From Leptidea sinapis (Eukaryota > Arthropoda > Insecta > Lepidoptera > Pieridae): a DNA stretch of 64,000 bases. The stretch is taken from NCBI RefSeq assembly GCF_905404315.1, contig NC_066301.1, positions 2,852,001 through 2,916,000 on the forward strand. Direction: 5' to 3'. Shown one piece after another: positions 54,970-64,000 of the stretch. Numbering within the stretch: position 1 is the first letter of the stretch; every line of letters begins with the position of its first letter. Made by a program: the position numbers and the translations under genes. The notes below the pieces were generated by a model, which worked only from the letters and a program-made list of their open reading frames with translations, did no database searches and was not told where the DNA came from.

Positions 54970-56042
54970 TTATTGGGTGACCTGGTTTGCAGTTATACTT
55001 GTGTACTCTCCGGGTGAATTTTGAGTACCAGTTAGTTTCTTGAGAGTTGACCAGGCCTTTTTGCTATTGTGAGTCATGTCTACTGACTGCACATAAGATG
55101 TGGCGCACCCTCTCGGGATGGTCTTGCGGGACACTTCTCTTACCATGTCTATGAAGATGTTATAATTCTGTGGGATGGCTTCTATTGTGCGGATTCTGTT
55201 GTCTATTGTGGTTGAGAACTTCTCCCAATGCGCCTTATTGAAGTTGGAGCGCCTCCGGAAAGGGACTGTAATGGGTTGGACCACGGCACTTACTTCACAG
55301 GAGATAGGTCTATGCTGGGTGCGAGGAATCGGTTTTGCAACTCGTTTTTGGCACTGAGAACTAATGTTTGCACTAACAAAGATTAAGTCTGGGTTGTATC
55401 CTCTTTTTCATCTTCCACTATTGAAAGACGTGGGCAATTTCGGATCGTGAATCAATGCAAGATTGTTGGCCTCGCTCCATTCTTCAACAACCTCTCTATT
55501 ACTATCTGTAGAACTGTAGCCCCATGACGCTATGGCTGTTAAAGTCTCCAATAATTATGCTGGTACTCGTGTTGCCGAAGTTTATTAGGGCTGGGGGGCT
55601 TGTAGACGTTACCGTTGTGTCGGACAACTCTACGGTCAGGATCTCCACGTTATTTTTATCTGTCAGATAGGCAGACTTTACATGCGCACGGGGTCGGGTG
55701 TAGATTGCGCTGCCGTACTAGTGGTCGCTCGATGATGCGCGTCATGTTGGGTATTTCTGGCCGCGGATTACCTGGGCCTCGATGCGTCTCTTGTACGCAT
55801 ACTACGTTATATTTATTTACATGGCACAGCTCAGCAAGTAAAGTTGCTTTGTCTGTGGAGAAGCCCTCGATGTTAATAGAGAGCACTGTCAAGGCGGGCT
55901 CTAATAAGGGCCGTTTACAGCGAGCTTGGTTCTTAGAGGTGGCCATCGTGGTGAAAAGATAAGTCAACCTACTGATTTTGTTTGTGTAGTGCTGCTTCCA
56001 GGGATGCCGGGTGCTTGTGATCAGTATAAAACTAAGCACCAC
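54970..56042 (-). pseudogene. LINE D endonuclease and linker, frameshifted
   Basis: Starts in MATSKNQARCKRPLLEPALT, then VLSINIEGFSTDKATLLAEL (Asn motif), YNVVCVQETHRGPG (Glu motif), a break near 55660, IIIGDFNSH (Asp/Asn) near 55530-55560, a break, and the linker at 54970-55284 (RRRSNFNKAHWEKFSTTID, NSKKAWSTLKKLTG). The clade is not certain; the S-I-N-I-E-G...Q-E-T-H-R-G form is widespread in arthropod LINEs labelled Jockey-like in databases. Confidence 0.78.
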
Positions 56043-56099
56043 GCGGGGAGGCTCTTTTCATGTCCCCAAAGTCAAAGACAAGAAAGTCATTGATGTTAT

Positions 56100-56640
56100 A
56101 GTAACCTTTAACAGACGTTTTTAAATTTCGTAAGACTTTTGAATTACGTAATACATTTTTTTAACATTATCTGGGATCTTTTTGTAAAAGAATATACTAC
56201 GCTCCACAAAATACTTAGGTACGAACTCGACTTAGCCGAGTAGTAGGCATTATAAGCTTATGTCTGTTCCTGGTGTTGACATTATGGTGATGACAGTTTC
56301 TAGCAAATTCACTTATGTCTGCCTATAAACATATATTAGATTATCAAGAATGTATTGAGAAGCAACAGTCAAGTTGTTTATTTCTCTAAATTTTGTTTTC
56401 AATGATTCTAAAGAATTAGGACCTATGTTATAAATAGCGCGAATGGCGCTCTTCTGCAGCACAAAGATGAAATTGATATTGGCAGCATTGCCCCATAGCA
56501 ATATTCCATAGGACATAATACTATTACTATAAGATCGGTGTATGTGGCAGGGATGATTGAAAAAATTATCGTACCTACCGGATTTTTTTTTTCTAAAGTA
56601 ACAAACACACTGCGCACACTCTCAATCATTATGAGCATTC
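56100..56640 (-). pseudogene. Jockey-like LINE ORF2 C-terminal fragment
   Basis: The minus strand reads MSYGILLWGNAANINFIFVL, QKSAIRAIYNIG, LKTKFREINNLTVASQYIL and further on FVPKYFVERSIFFYKKIPDN. It is related to but distinct from family J (compare YGILLWGHAAD). A frameshift near 56520 separates an upstream RT-tail piece. It lacks endonuclease and catalytic motifs. Confidence 0.75.
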
Positions 56641-56663
56641 AATTCACTGTCGCTTAATTATTA

Positions 56664-57023
56664 TCTATATATTATGTAAAAATTAATTGCTGTTCGTTAG
56701 TCTCGCTAAAACTCGAGAACGGCTGGAACGATTAGGCTAATTTTGGTCTTGAATTATTTGTGGAAATCCAGAGAATAAATAGGAAAATGCTGCTAAATTA
56801 AATAAAAACAAATTTGTTTTTCTTTTGATGAGTCCATACATAATTTCTATGAGAGAATTTATTGACGCACGGTTTGACAGTTCTGCTGTGAAACAATTTC
56901 ATTACGACAGCAGGGTGCATATTTTACGAAGTAATTTTTGATGTTATGATATATTATTGACAAATTCATATAAAAACATTATTTTATTTATTATATACAG
57001 TCAACGTCTGTCGGGTCAGCTAG
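56664..57023 (+). mobile_element. Non-autonomous Helitron
   Basis: Starts TCTATATATTATG with A on its left, contains AATTGCTGTTCGTTAGTCTC and GCTAAAACTCGAGAACGGCT near the 5' end, and ends ACGTCTGTCGGGTCAGCTAG followed by T. TC...CTAG ends inserted between A and T, without TIRs or duplication, are the Helitron rule. These terminal sequences belong to a family common in Lepidoptera. It is 360 bp with no Rep/helicase. Confidence 0.82.
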
Positions 57024-57029
57024 TTATTA

Positions 57030-57550
57030 ATAAAAAACCAAGATACGACTATGTATTCTTTTTCTATACATTATGAGTATTTTTTCCTAACATAACAATA
57101 CTGTGGAAAATGAGAGTATGAGGCGTGTACTTTTGGATGTTTCAAACTTTTTTTTATCAAAGGTTGAAGAGACGATCTCGAAAACACCCCGTTACACACT
57201 TTGGTCATGGTTATTTCTAAAAATAAATAAATAAAGCCTATTTTTACAGTCAGTCGTTTTCCTTTGCTTCTGTATATTATGAAAAATTTCTTCTTTTATT
57301 ATATTTTGCTCATCATGTTCTATTGAGACTCTCGGAAATTGAAAGAAGCTGTGTCATCATTTTTTATCTTGGTGGACCATTGTCACGTGATAAATTCGAT
57401 TTTATTTTCGTTACATTTATATTTAATCATTACATTTTTTTACTTATATAATTTTTAGATGTTCAATCATTACAGTAACATTCATTTAGTTTTTTTTTAA
57501 ATTAATGTCACAACTCTTAAATGTCATAGTTACAATAAAATTTAAATTAA
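57030..57550. other. AT-rich stretch without recognised gene
   Basis: Nothing recognised. Confidence 0.4.
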
Positions 57551-57554
57551 ATAT

Positions 57555-57740
57555 AATTGAGGGTCATCACAAATCGAAATAAAGGCTAGCTTATCTCTCT
57601 CGCTAAAATTATGAAAAATATCTTTACTGGTAATTGCTCAATTTATTAGTCTACATTCAGGGAAACAACTACTCAATGCAGAAACTTTAATATAAATCGG
57701 TTCAGTTGTTTCGGAGTTTATCCCAAACATGCACCCAGGT
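57555..57740 (+). repeat. Dispersed repeat, second copy of 7545-7720
   Basis: GTCATCACAAATCGAAATAA, CTTATCTCTCTCGCTAAAAT and ATAAATCGGTTCAGTTGTTT; the first part aligns with 7575-7640. Confidence 0.45.
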
Positions 57741-57787
57741 ACGAGATATTTATCTTGGAATAATAACGGTTATTCTATGATATTTAA

Positions 57788-58185
57788 GTATATCCCTACT
57801 ATATTAGTATAAATGTGAATGTAAGTTTGTTCGTTACGCTTTCACGCCTAAACCACCGATATTTTGATAAAAATTTAGTACAGTGTTGGACTAAAGCTTG
57901 AAAAAGGACATGGGTCGCCTTTTACTATAAAAAAATTTATAGAGGGGCTGAAATAGGGGATGGCAGTTTGTATGGAAATTCGTTACTATCGAAGATAAGA
58001 CCAACTTTGTATTTAGGCACTTGTTAAGAAATAATTTATAAACATTTGTTCGAGCATTTTTGAAACTTTGACCTACATGGGGATGAAATAGGGGATAAAA
58101 GTTCACAGGGAAATACTATTAAAGAGACTGTCCACAACGACGATGAGGGAAGAGCGCTGCCAGCAGCGGAAAGAGCAGTTTGTAT
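57788..58185 (-). repeat. Family R-related repeat, copy 4
   Basis: Starts CTACTATATTAGTATAAATG, GTTCGTTACGCTTTCACGCC and ends near GCGCTGCCAGCAGCGGAAAG. It aligns over its length with 38393-38765. On the minus strand its end matches the 3' end of 31463-31807. Confidence 0.78.
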
Positions 58186-58189
58186 GTGT

Positions 58190-58745
58190 ATTATTTGAAG
58201 TATCCTAAAAGATAAAAAAACTGCCCAAAGTAACTATTCAACGAGGATGAATTTGCGAGTTAAAGCTAGTAAGATATGAATATTCCAAATTGACAAGTTA
58301 GTTAAAAAAACAATCTAAATGAATGGAAGTAGAAGTACCATTGAACTTATCTGCTGATGAAGCCAGAAGGTAGAACTGTCATCAGAAGTGTCATCGAAAG
58401 AATATCAATATAACTTATAATAAATTATATTATAAATTCAAATGTAACACAAAGAGTACACGTATATTTAAAAAAATAACCAAACAATTATTGCTCTCAA
58501 ATAGAATTTGGAACTCTCGTGAATCTTGGAAATGCTGTATAATTAAATAAATGAATGTTTATTCGAGATCTTGTAGAGAATCCGTTTCCATTCCAATAGG
58601 TCTGCGCAAAGCCGTCCTCTTGGATAAGTATATTGAAATAGGTTACGGAATACTGTCTTCAATGGGATAGAACTACATCTTAAATTTCAACTGAAATAAA
58701 TTATTAATTTCGTCAAATATTCACTTCGTTTACATTGTATATAAT
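58190..58745. other. AT-rich stretch without recognised gene
   Basis: Nothing recognised. Confidence 0.4.
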
Positions 58746-58748
58746 ATT

Positions 58749-60965
58749 AATTCCGTACACGGCGTGAATACATTGACAGATCGAAATTGTATACTTTTCA
58801 GGGCAGCCATATTTAAGTTTAAATATTACTGGTAAATCGATGGTTTTGTCTTTTTTAGTTATTTTTATATGTATCTAAGTAATTTAATTGGAACTTTCAA
58901 ATGTTGTAGGTATAATAGTAAATTAACATTTTAATCATCGAAATAAATGACATGTTAGTTTGTTCACCGACGACATGTCAACGTATAGTATTATTATTAT
59001 GATAGAGTAATTAAGATTGACGGCATAAAAAATAGTAAAATATAGTTTTTTTTTACTATAGTAATAGACACTTTGTACTCTCTTAAATTATGTTAATAAG
59101 TTATAAAATATAAGATAAAACATATGTTTTTTTACATGAAAGTATTTTATATTAATGCAAACATAAATGATAAAACAATAATGATTGTCGGAATTTTTAT
59201 GTACTTAATCTTCTCCATTTTCCTCTAAGTATGTATTCAAATCACGATCAATATTCACTGTGTCACTGTCAGTCTTTACGATTTTAAAAAAATCATAAAA
59301 TGCCGGATCTATTAATGTTAAGAAATCCATTAGATCCTTCTTTTTCTCTATATTTTTAGGCAAAATCTCTTTGGAGACTACTTCTGAGTACAAGGTCCGT
59401 CTTGAAACGTATTTCTCCACAGAGCTTTCGATATTGCAGCTATATTACAGGTTGCCATAAAAAATTTCAGAGCATTTTTTTTAAATCATAAATGGCCCTT
59501 TTTTTAAATAATTCTGTTAAGTTTAGAATATTTTAAAGCTTGATTGATACAACATCGTATGCATGTTTTTATCTTGCACGATCTTAATAGTTGCAGCCAG
59601 TCATTAAAATGGTTAATTTTAAGTTGGATCCTTCTTTTGGTTCTCTTTATTAAGGCATGATTCAAGTCACGCCCATGTATTCTTGAGCCACTAATAAGAA
59701 ACATGTGATCATCATCATTGCAACCGTATTATTTTTGTTTTGCCCACGACATGTATCGAAATAAAACGTGACCTGAAGGCATTTTCTTCAGAATTTCTAT
59801 GGAGAAACGACGCAATTTGGTTAGTCCCCGGAGCACTTATGGACATATCTCACATGTAACATCAGTTGCTAAATTATGAATTGCGAGATTTTAAGACCGT
59901 CTTTTTTCTCCGACTGTCTCTTATAAAAATAAAACAGAAGTTTTCAGATAGGGGGTGGGTAAGCTTTACTGCAGATCAAAATATGGTCTAAATATATAAT
60001 AAATGATCGAATGGATGGGTTACTCTTTGCTTCTTCTCTGTCCTTCCTTTTTACAAAATATGCTTTTTCAGCTAATGATTGGTGTTCAAGCGCGGCTTTC
60101 AAAATGAAGTTTTCGTCTCCCTGTGTTAACAAATCTTCTAAGGTCACACGTGTGAAATCTTAACTGTTTTTTTAAAGACGAGTTAAAATCATAGAGGCAC
60201 TGGCTGTACAATTTCAGAGGCAAGATTTGCGCAAATTTCTTTACAAACGATACATGGCCGCTATGGAAATTTGAATGAGTGATCGTCCAAATCATTATTT
60301 TTTGTACTTTTTTTCGGAACTGTATTCTTGAAAAATCTACCGTCTTACGAATCGGTATCGTATAAAAATATTTGTGTTGTTTAGTAACAATATTTTAAAT
60401 AAGTAAACAATAATTGCACAATACAAACTTAATTGGTCAAAGACGCGGAAACTTCTAAAAAAATATTTGATTGCTTAGAAGAGGACAGTGCCAAAATTAA
60501 AGCTATTATAATAAATTATTATTAATCCTTATCTTATATATCGCTTTGTCTAATTAGATACAGCGGCAAATTTCGCAAATGATTTTTTATCACATATTGC
60601 ACCGCACATTTGTGCCGTTAATAACTTGACATATGTATATTTGGGAACGCAGTTATGGCTTATCTGAACAACTGACCATCTCAAGCTGTGCTGTTAGTTA
60701 ATTCGAGTATCTCGCGTACATAACTAAGCATGTTAAGTTGTATAAATAAATAATATAAGTATATTTAGACATCTCCAGATGTCATATTTATCTCGTAGGC
60801 AACAGAGTTGTTTAATTATTAACAAGAGTGATACACCAAAAATGAGTGACTTTATCGACTTACTCATTTATTTCCCATATAAAGCAAAAAATCCAGAACT
60901 CAATTTGCTATTACTTAAAATTAGATATGTCGAGTTTTCAATGTATTCACGCCGTGTACGGAATT
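58749..60965 (-). mobile_element. 2.2-kb DNA transposon with ~28-bp TIRs
   Basis: AATTCCGTACACGGCGTGAA then TACATTGA at 58749-58776 is repeated exactly inverted at 60938-60965. Between them the minus strand carries pieces of one transposase-like gene. A target duplication could not be fixed because the ends are AT-rich. The length and the single central gene suit an autonomous cut-and-paste element. Confidence 0.72.
59205..60295 (-). pseudogene. Transposase-like protein of unnamed family, broken
   Basis: Pieces in order on the minus strand: FTRVTLEDLLTQGDEN-like start, LEHQSLAEKAYFVKRKDREE, SNPSIRSFIIYLDHILICSK near 60000-60060, LPTPYLKTSVLFL-like, HNLATDV near 59870, FYFDTCRGQNKNNTVAMMM near 59710-59750, FLISGSRIHGRDLNHALIKR at 59640-59704, and SKEILPKNIEKKKDLMDFLT near 59310-59380. 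The F-x-D-x-C-x-G-Q-N-K-N box with a downstream S-G-x-x-x-H/G-x-D block recalls a DDE-like transposase family seen in many arthropod gene sets as uncharacterised proteins. I cannot name the superfamily. At least four frame changes are present. Confidence 0.6.
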
Positions 60966-61125
60966 ATTTATGTGAAGTATGTACGCAGTCAAGCAATGTT
61001 ATATCCAAATTTATATTTGCATCAATTTATGAATGTGTCCAACCCGCGCCTCTATAGCTAAATTTGGATATAAAAATCCCAGGAGGAAAATCACATAAAA
61101 TATTAAAAACCGTTAATGTTTTAAT
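60966..61125. other. Short stretch flanking the TIR element
   Basis: No feature recognised. Confidence 0.3.
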
Positions 61126-61127
61126 TT

Positions 61128-61395
61128 ACGGCTCCTTTGCACAGGATACCGGCAGGATTGTGTGTTCCAAAACGGCACCTATTTCTGCCGTGAAGCAGTA
61201 ATGTATAAGCATTACTCTGTTTCGGTCTGAAGGACGCCGTAGCTAGTGAAATTACTGGGAAAATGAGACTTAACATCTTATGTCTCAAGGTGATAAGGTT
61301 TTCCAAGAATCCTGAGCGGCACTGCATTGCAATGGGCAGGACGTATCAATTACCATCAGCTGAACGTCTTACTAGTCTCACCCCCTTATTATTAT
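61128..61395 (+). repeat. Family Z repeat, near-complete copy
   Basis: GGCTCCTTTGCACAGGATAC, CAAAACGGCACCTATTTCTG, CCGTGAAGCAGTAATGTATA, ACGCCGTAGCTAGTGAAATT, TGTCTCAAGGTGATAAGG, CCTGAGCGGCACTGCATTGC, CAGCTGAACGTCTTACTAGT. Lacks the first arm of the internal hairpin seen in the copy at 62003. Confidence 0.85.
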
Positions 61396-61645
61396 AAAAA
61401 AAATACCATGGTTATAGGCCCCTATTCAATGTAGAACGTCATTGCCCCTATTAGAAATATAAAATATTAATTATATAACATATTTACAGGAAATAAAAAA
61501 ATTTACCTTAGGATCATTACGATATCATTTTTATAAAATGTATCTGCAATTTTCGTCTTTGCGAATGTGATGAGTCACATTAACATGGTACGGTATAATG
61601 ACAATAAAAAAACTTAAAACACTAACCATACCACGAATAAAACAC

Positions 61646-61990
61646 ACAGCTTAAGGTGCATTTAAACTAAACGAAAAAAGAGCCAGAGCAAGAAGAAGAG
61701 CTTTCTTTCTATTTTTTAGTGTAAACAAAACCCCGTCTACATCGTAAACGATTAGTGTAAACACCAAAATATCAACGATTAGAACTAATAACTAGAACTA
61801 GAATTCGGACGTGCTCGCTCCATCGCGTCCGAATATGCAAGAACGCTCTAGACAACTGTTCGCACGCTCGCGCTCTTGTGCTGTTTATATCAAGCGAGCG
61901 AGCATTCTTAGAAGATTCCATAGAATCTTTGCGAACGTAGACAAACCAACGAAAGAATGCTGTACGTCTGTTTACACTAAACAATTTAAT
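61646..61990. repeat. Possible MITE with TTAGTGTAAAC ends
   Basis: TTTAGTGTAAACA at 61717-61729 and GATTAGTGTAAACACC nearby face TGTTTACACTAAAC at 61969-61982, giving ~12-bp inverted ends around a segment rich in GCGAGCGAGC/GCTCGC words. Ends and target duplication were not resolved; low confidence. Confidence 0.35.
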
Positions 61991-62002
61991 AGAGTAGGGA
62001 TA

Positions 62003-62290
62003 GAATGCGGTGGCTCCTTTGCAAAGGATGCAGGCTAGATTATGGATACGACAACGGCGTCTATTTCTGCCGTGAAGCAGTAATGTGTAAGCATAGTGCT
62101 AATGAAATTACTGGGCAAATGTGAATTAACATCTTATGTCTCAAGGTGACGAGCGTATAGTTGTAGTGCCGCTCAGAATTTTTGGGGTTTTTCATGAATC
62201 CTGAGCGGCACTGCATTGTAATAGGCAGGGCGTATAAATTACCATCAGCTGAACGTCCGGCTCGTTTCGTCCCTTATTTTCATAAAAATA
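62003..62290 (+). repeat. Family Z repeat, copy with internal deletion
   Basis: Starts GGTGGCTCCTTTGCAAAGGA and ends CTCGTTTCGTCCCTTATTTT. A ~30-bp part is missing near 62098. It keeps the internal hairpin AGTGCCGCTCAG (62165-62176) / CTGAGCGGCACT (62201-62212), which may help classify the family. Confidence 0.85.
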
Positions 62291-62294
62291 AATG

Positions 62295-62890
62295 AGGATT
62301 CGCTCGTCCATAGTAGTCTAGTCTTTAGAATAAAAGCTTGAAGCTAGAGGTGAGGAGTATTAATTATTATCGGAACAGATTCAAACAACAGTTCTATAAT
62401 TGGTCTCATACTGAGCAGGTCATGACGTTAGAATACATTTGTTTAGTTGATCCCATTACGAATTTAATAATTGTGACTCATTGAGTTGTTAACTTACACA
62501 AGATGTCATGAACACGTCACGTACTATATTGTATTTGATCTTGATCACTGGAGCAGTTCAATACAGATCAACAGACTCGAAAGCTGAGATGGCTGGGAAT
62601 TAAACATCGCTTGTTTTCATTTTTTAATTCGTCTTACTTTAAACTTCGTAGTATATTTTTTAGAAGTATTTTGCATAAGGTGATTGTTTATATTGATTAT
62701 TAAAATTTGCTACTATTCTGAAAAAAAAATTAAAGTGATGATTATCAAAACAGCTATCCCCAAAAGATATTTTGATTTTTTTCTACATAAAACGTTACAA
62801 AATAATTCAGACGTCATAAAATATAATATTTAATTAATAAAGTATAGTATTATTGTGTTCTTAATTGAGAAGCTCATTGGTGATTGTGAA
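62295..62890. other. AT-rich stretch without recognised gene
   Basis: Nothing recognised. Confidence 0.4.
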
Positions 62891-62894
62891 AATA

Positions 62895-63180
62895 TTTTTT
62901 TTTATGGAATAGGAGGAAAAACGAGCGTACGGGTCACCTGTTGTTAAGTGATCACCGCAACACCAGAGGAATCACAGGAGCGTTGCCGGCCTTTAAGGAA
63001 GGTGTACGCGCTTTTGTTGAAGGTACCCATGTCGTATCGTCCCGGAAACACCGCACAAGGAAATTTATTCCACAGCTTTGTAGTACGTGGAAGAAAGCTC
63101 CTTGTAAACCGCACTGTGGAGGACCGCCACACATCCAGATGGTGGGGATGATATCCTAACTTGTGGCGTGTCGTGCGAAG
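62895..63180 (-). pseudogene. LINE ORF2 C-terminal scrap and 3' end
   Basis: The minus strand reads VRFTRSFLPRTTKLWNKFPC, AVFPGRYDMGTFNKSAYTF and LKGRQRSCDSSGVA. This is the basic F-L-P-R-T-x-x-L-W-N-x-x-P...V-F-P-x-x-Y end of an insect LINE ORF2. Then come GGTGATCACTTAACAACAGG, TGACCCGTACGCTCG and TCCTCCTATTCCATAAAAAA, a polyadenylated 3' end I know from Lepidoptera. About 70 codons survive. Confidence 0.7.
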
Positions 63181-63472
63181 GTGGAATAATTTAATTAATA
63201 AAGATTAGTTACTTCAATTCTTTGAACATGTGTTGTTCTGCCTGAAAAATTATTGATTTTGTCAAGATATATCGTATGTGGTATTCGTTGAATATTCATT
63301 GTTTATTGGAGTAGGTCATAAGACGAGCAGACAGAGTCCCCATAATGTTTAGAGACATTAAATTCTAAATAGAGAAATTCATATTAAGAATAATGCGCCC
63401 CAATTCATTTCACTATCAAACATTATATATTCAAACAAAGCAAATCTTATAACTATATTGAAAATACTATGA

Positions 63473-63900
63473 CTACATAAAATTAAGACTATCATTACGT
63501 GGAACCGTACCAAGTGTACTGGCAGCATTTCCGCGCTGGATAGCTAGGCGGCTAGATCCGTTGACCGAAATAGCTGCCAGTGCTTGGGTTTCCAGTAGCC
63601 TTACTGAGGCGGGAAGATAGTATTTTGCACATTCTCCGCGCCTCAGGGCCTCACGGGCCAAATGTCTCGACACCAAACGGCACAAAAACCAACATATTTG
63701 CCACGCTTGCTGTCTTCAGCAGTCGAAGCAGCAGCCCCAGCACTAACTGACGTAACTTGAACATGAGAAGGAGCCAGAGTGTCGGCCCTAGTCGCGTCCC
63801 ACACCTTTCCCAGTGCCCAAACCACCAGAGCCACGCTTACCATCGCGGTGGGTAATAATACGATTTGGCTCTAAAACAGCTGGTATATGAAGAGCGGCAA
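63473..63900 (-). pseudogene. Unrecognised coding-like remnant
   Basis: Two overlapping minus-strand frames (63473-63685 and 63643-63843) look coding in composition: GC-rich, Ala/Arg-rich, for example EALRRGECAKYYLPASVRLL, ETQALAAISVNGSSRLAIQR and GNAASTLGTV. They suggest one protein with a frameshift near 63660. I do not recognise a domain. It resembles sequence I associate with lepidopteran repeats rather than a host gene, but this is not certain. Confidence 0.4.
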
Positions 63901-64000
63901 ATGCCCTGCGGATGACTATCATAATTTTAATAACCTATCAAACACATACGTCCTTTCAAATAAAGTTGGTACTAAAGTTATACCTGAGAATAAACCAAGA

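Larger units (their letters stand above)
52195..56045 (-). mobile_element. LINE D, split by a family J insertion
   Basis: The minus strand runs from an endonuclease (56.0-55.5 kb) through reverse transcriptase (54.8-54.1 kb) to a C-terminal domain ending at an AAGAAGAAG-type tail near 52195. A plus-strand family J LINE (52522-53645) interrupts the C-terminal part: AETTRLAMLS on one side continues as TLNPNISVNEKLAEGYN on the other. All ORFs are broken. Confidence 0.85.

Noticed and set aside
1..64000. CRISPR arrays, bacterial operons or prophage
   Set aside because: No regularly spaced repeats, and every coding feature is of eukaryotic transposon type.

Overview
The window is eukaryotic nuclear DNA, almost certainly from a moth or butterfly (Lepidoptera). 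It is AT-rich and contains no recognisable single-copy host protein gene. It is packed with insect-type transposable elements: non-LTR retrotransposons (LINEs) of the Jockey/CR1-like and RTE groups, an LTR/Gypsy element, a BEL/Pao remnant, a Tc1-like transposon, a Helitron, and short interspersed repeats whose signature sequences I know from lepidopteran genomes. The one confident host gene is an initiator tRNA-Met on the minus strand at 8686-8757.

Layout. 1-2.6 kb: minus-strand LINE A (broken ORF1, open endonuclease part of ORF2 running off the edge). 2.6-11.16 kb: AT-rich sequence with an inverted repeat pair, a BEL/Pao scrap, the tRNA gene and LINE scraps. 11,164-22,064: a Gypsy-type LTR retrotransposon on the minus strand with both LTRs, PBS, PPT and a GTAA target duplication. 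It is split by an RTE LINE in its integrase (12,426-15,113) and by two 5'-truncated LINEs lying head to head (16,391-17,493 and 17,494-21,147), with the Gypsy segment between them missing. 22-39 kb: LINE ends and AT-rich DNA with SINEs, MITEs, hairpins and short repeats. 39.1-43.1 kb: decayed minus-strand LINE B.

43,610-50,819: a Tc1-like transposon with ~30-bp TIRs and TA duplications, split inside its transposase by LINE C (44,344-49,983). LINE C is the best preserved element here: ORF1 of 495 codons and ORF2 of 987 codons are both open, with a 4-bp AAGG target duplication. 52.2-56.0 kb: minus-strand LINE D, itself split by a plus-strand Jockey-like LINE. 56,664-57,023: a short non-autonomous Helitron. 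58,749-60,965: a 2.2-kb DNA transposon with ~28-bp TIRs and a decayed transposase-like gene of a type I cannot name. 61-64 kb: short repeats and a LINE 3' end.

The elements do not cooperate; they record successive insertions into one another. The most notable items are the intact LINE C with a duplicated PCNA-box-like motif in ORF1, the 2.2-kb TIR element, the Gypsy element whose two LTRs differ by a block substitution, and several perfect hairpins at 28-31 kb. Clade names are family judgements made by eye and were not tested by database search.
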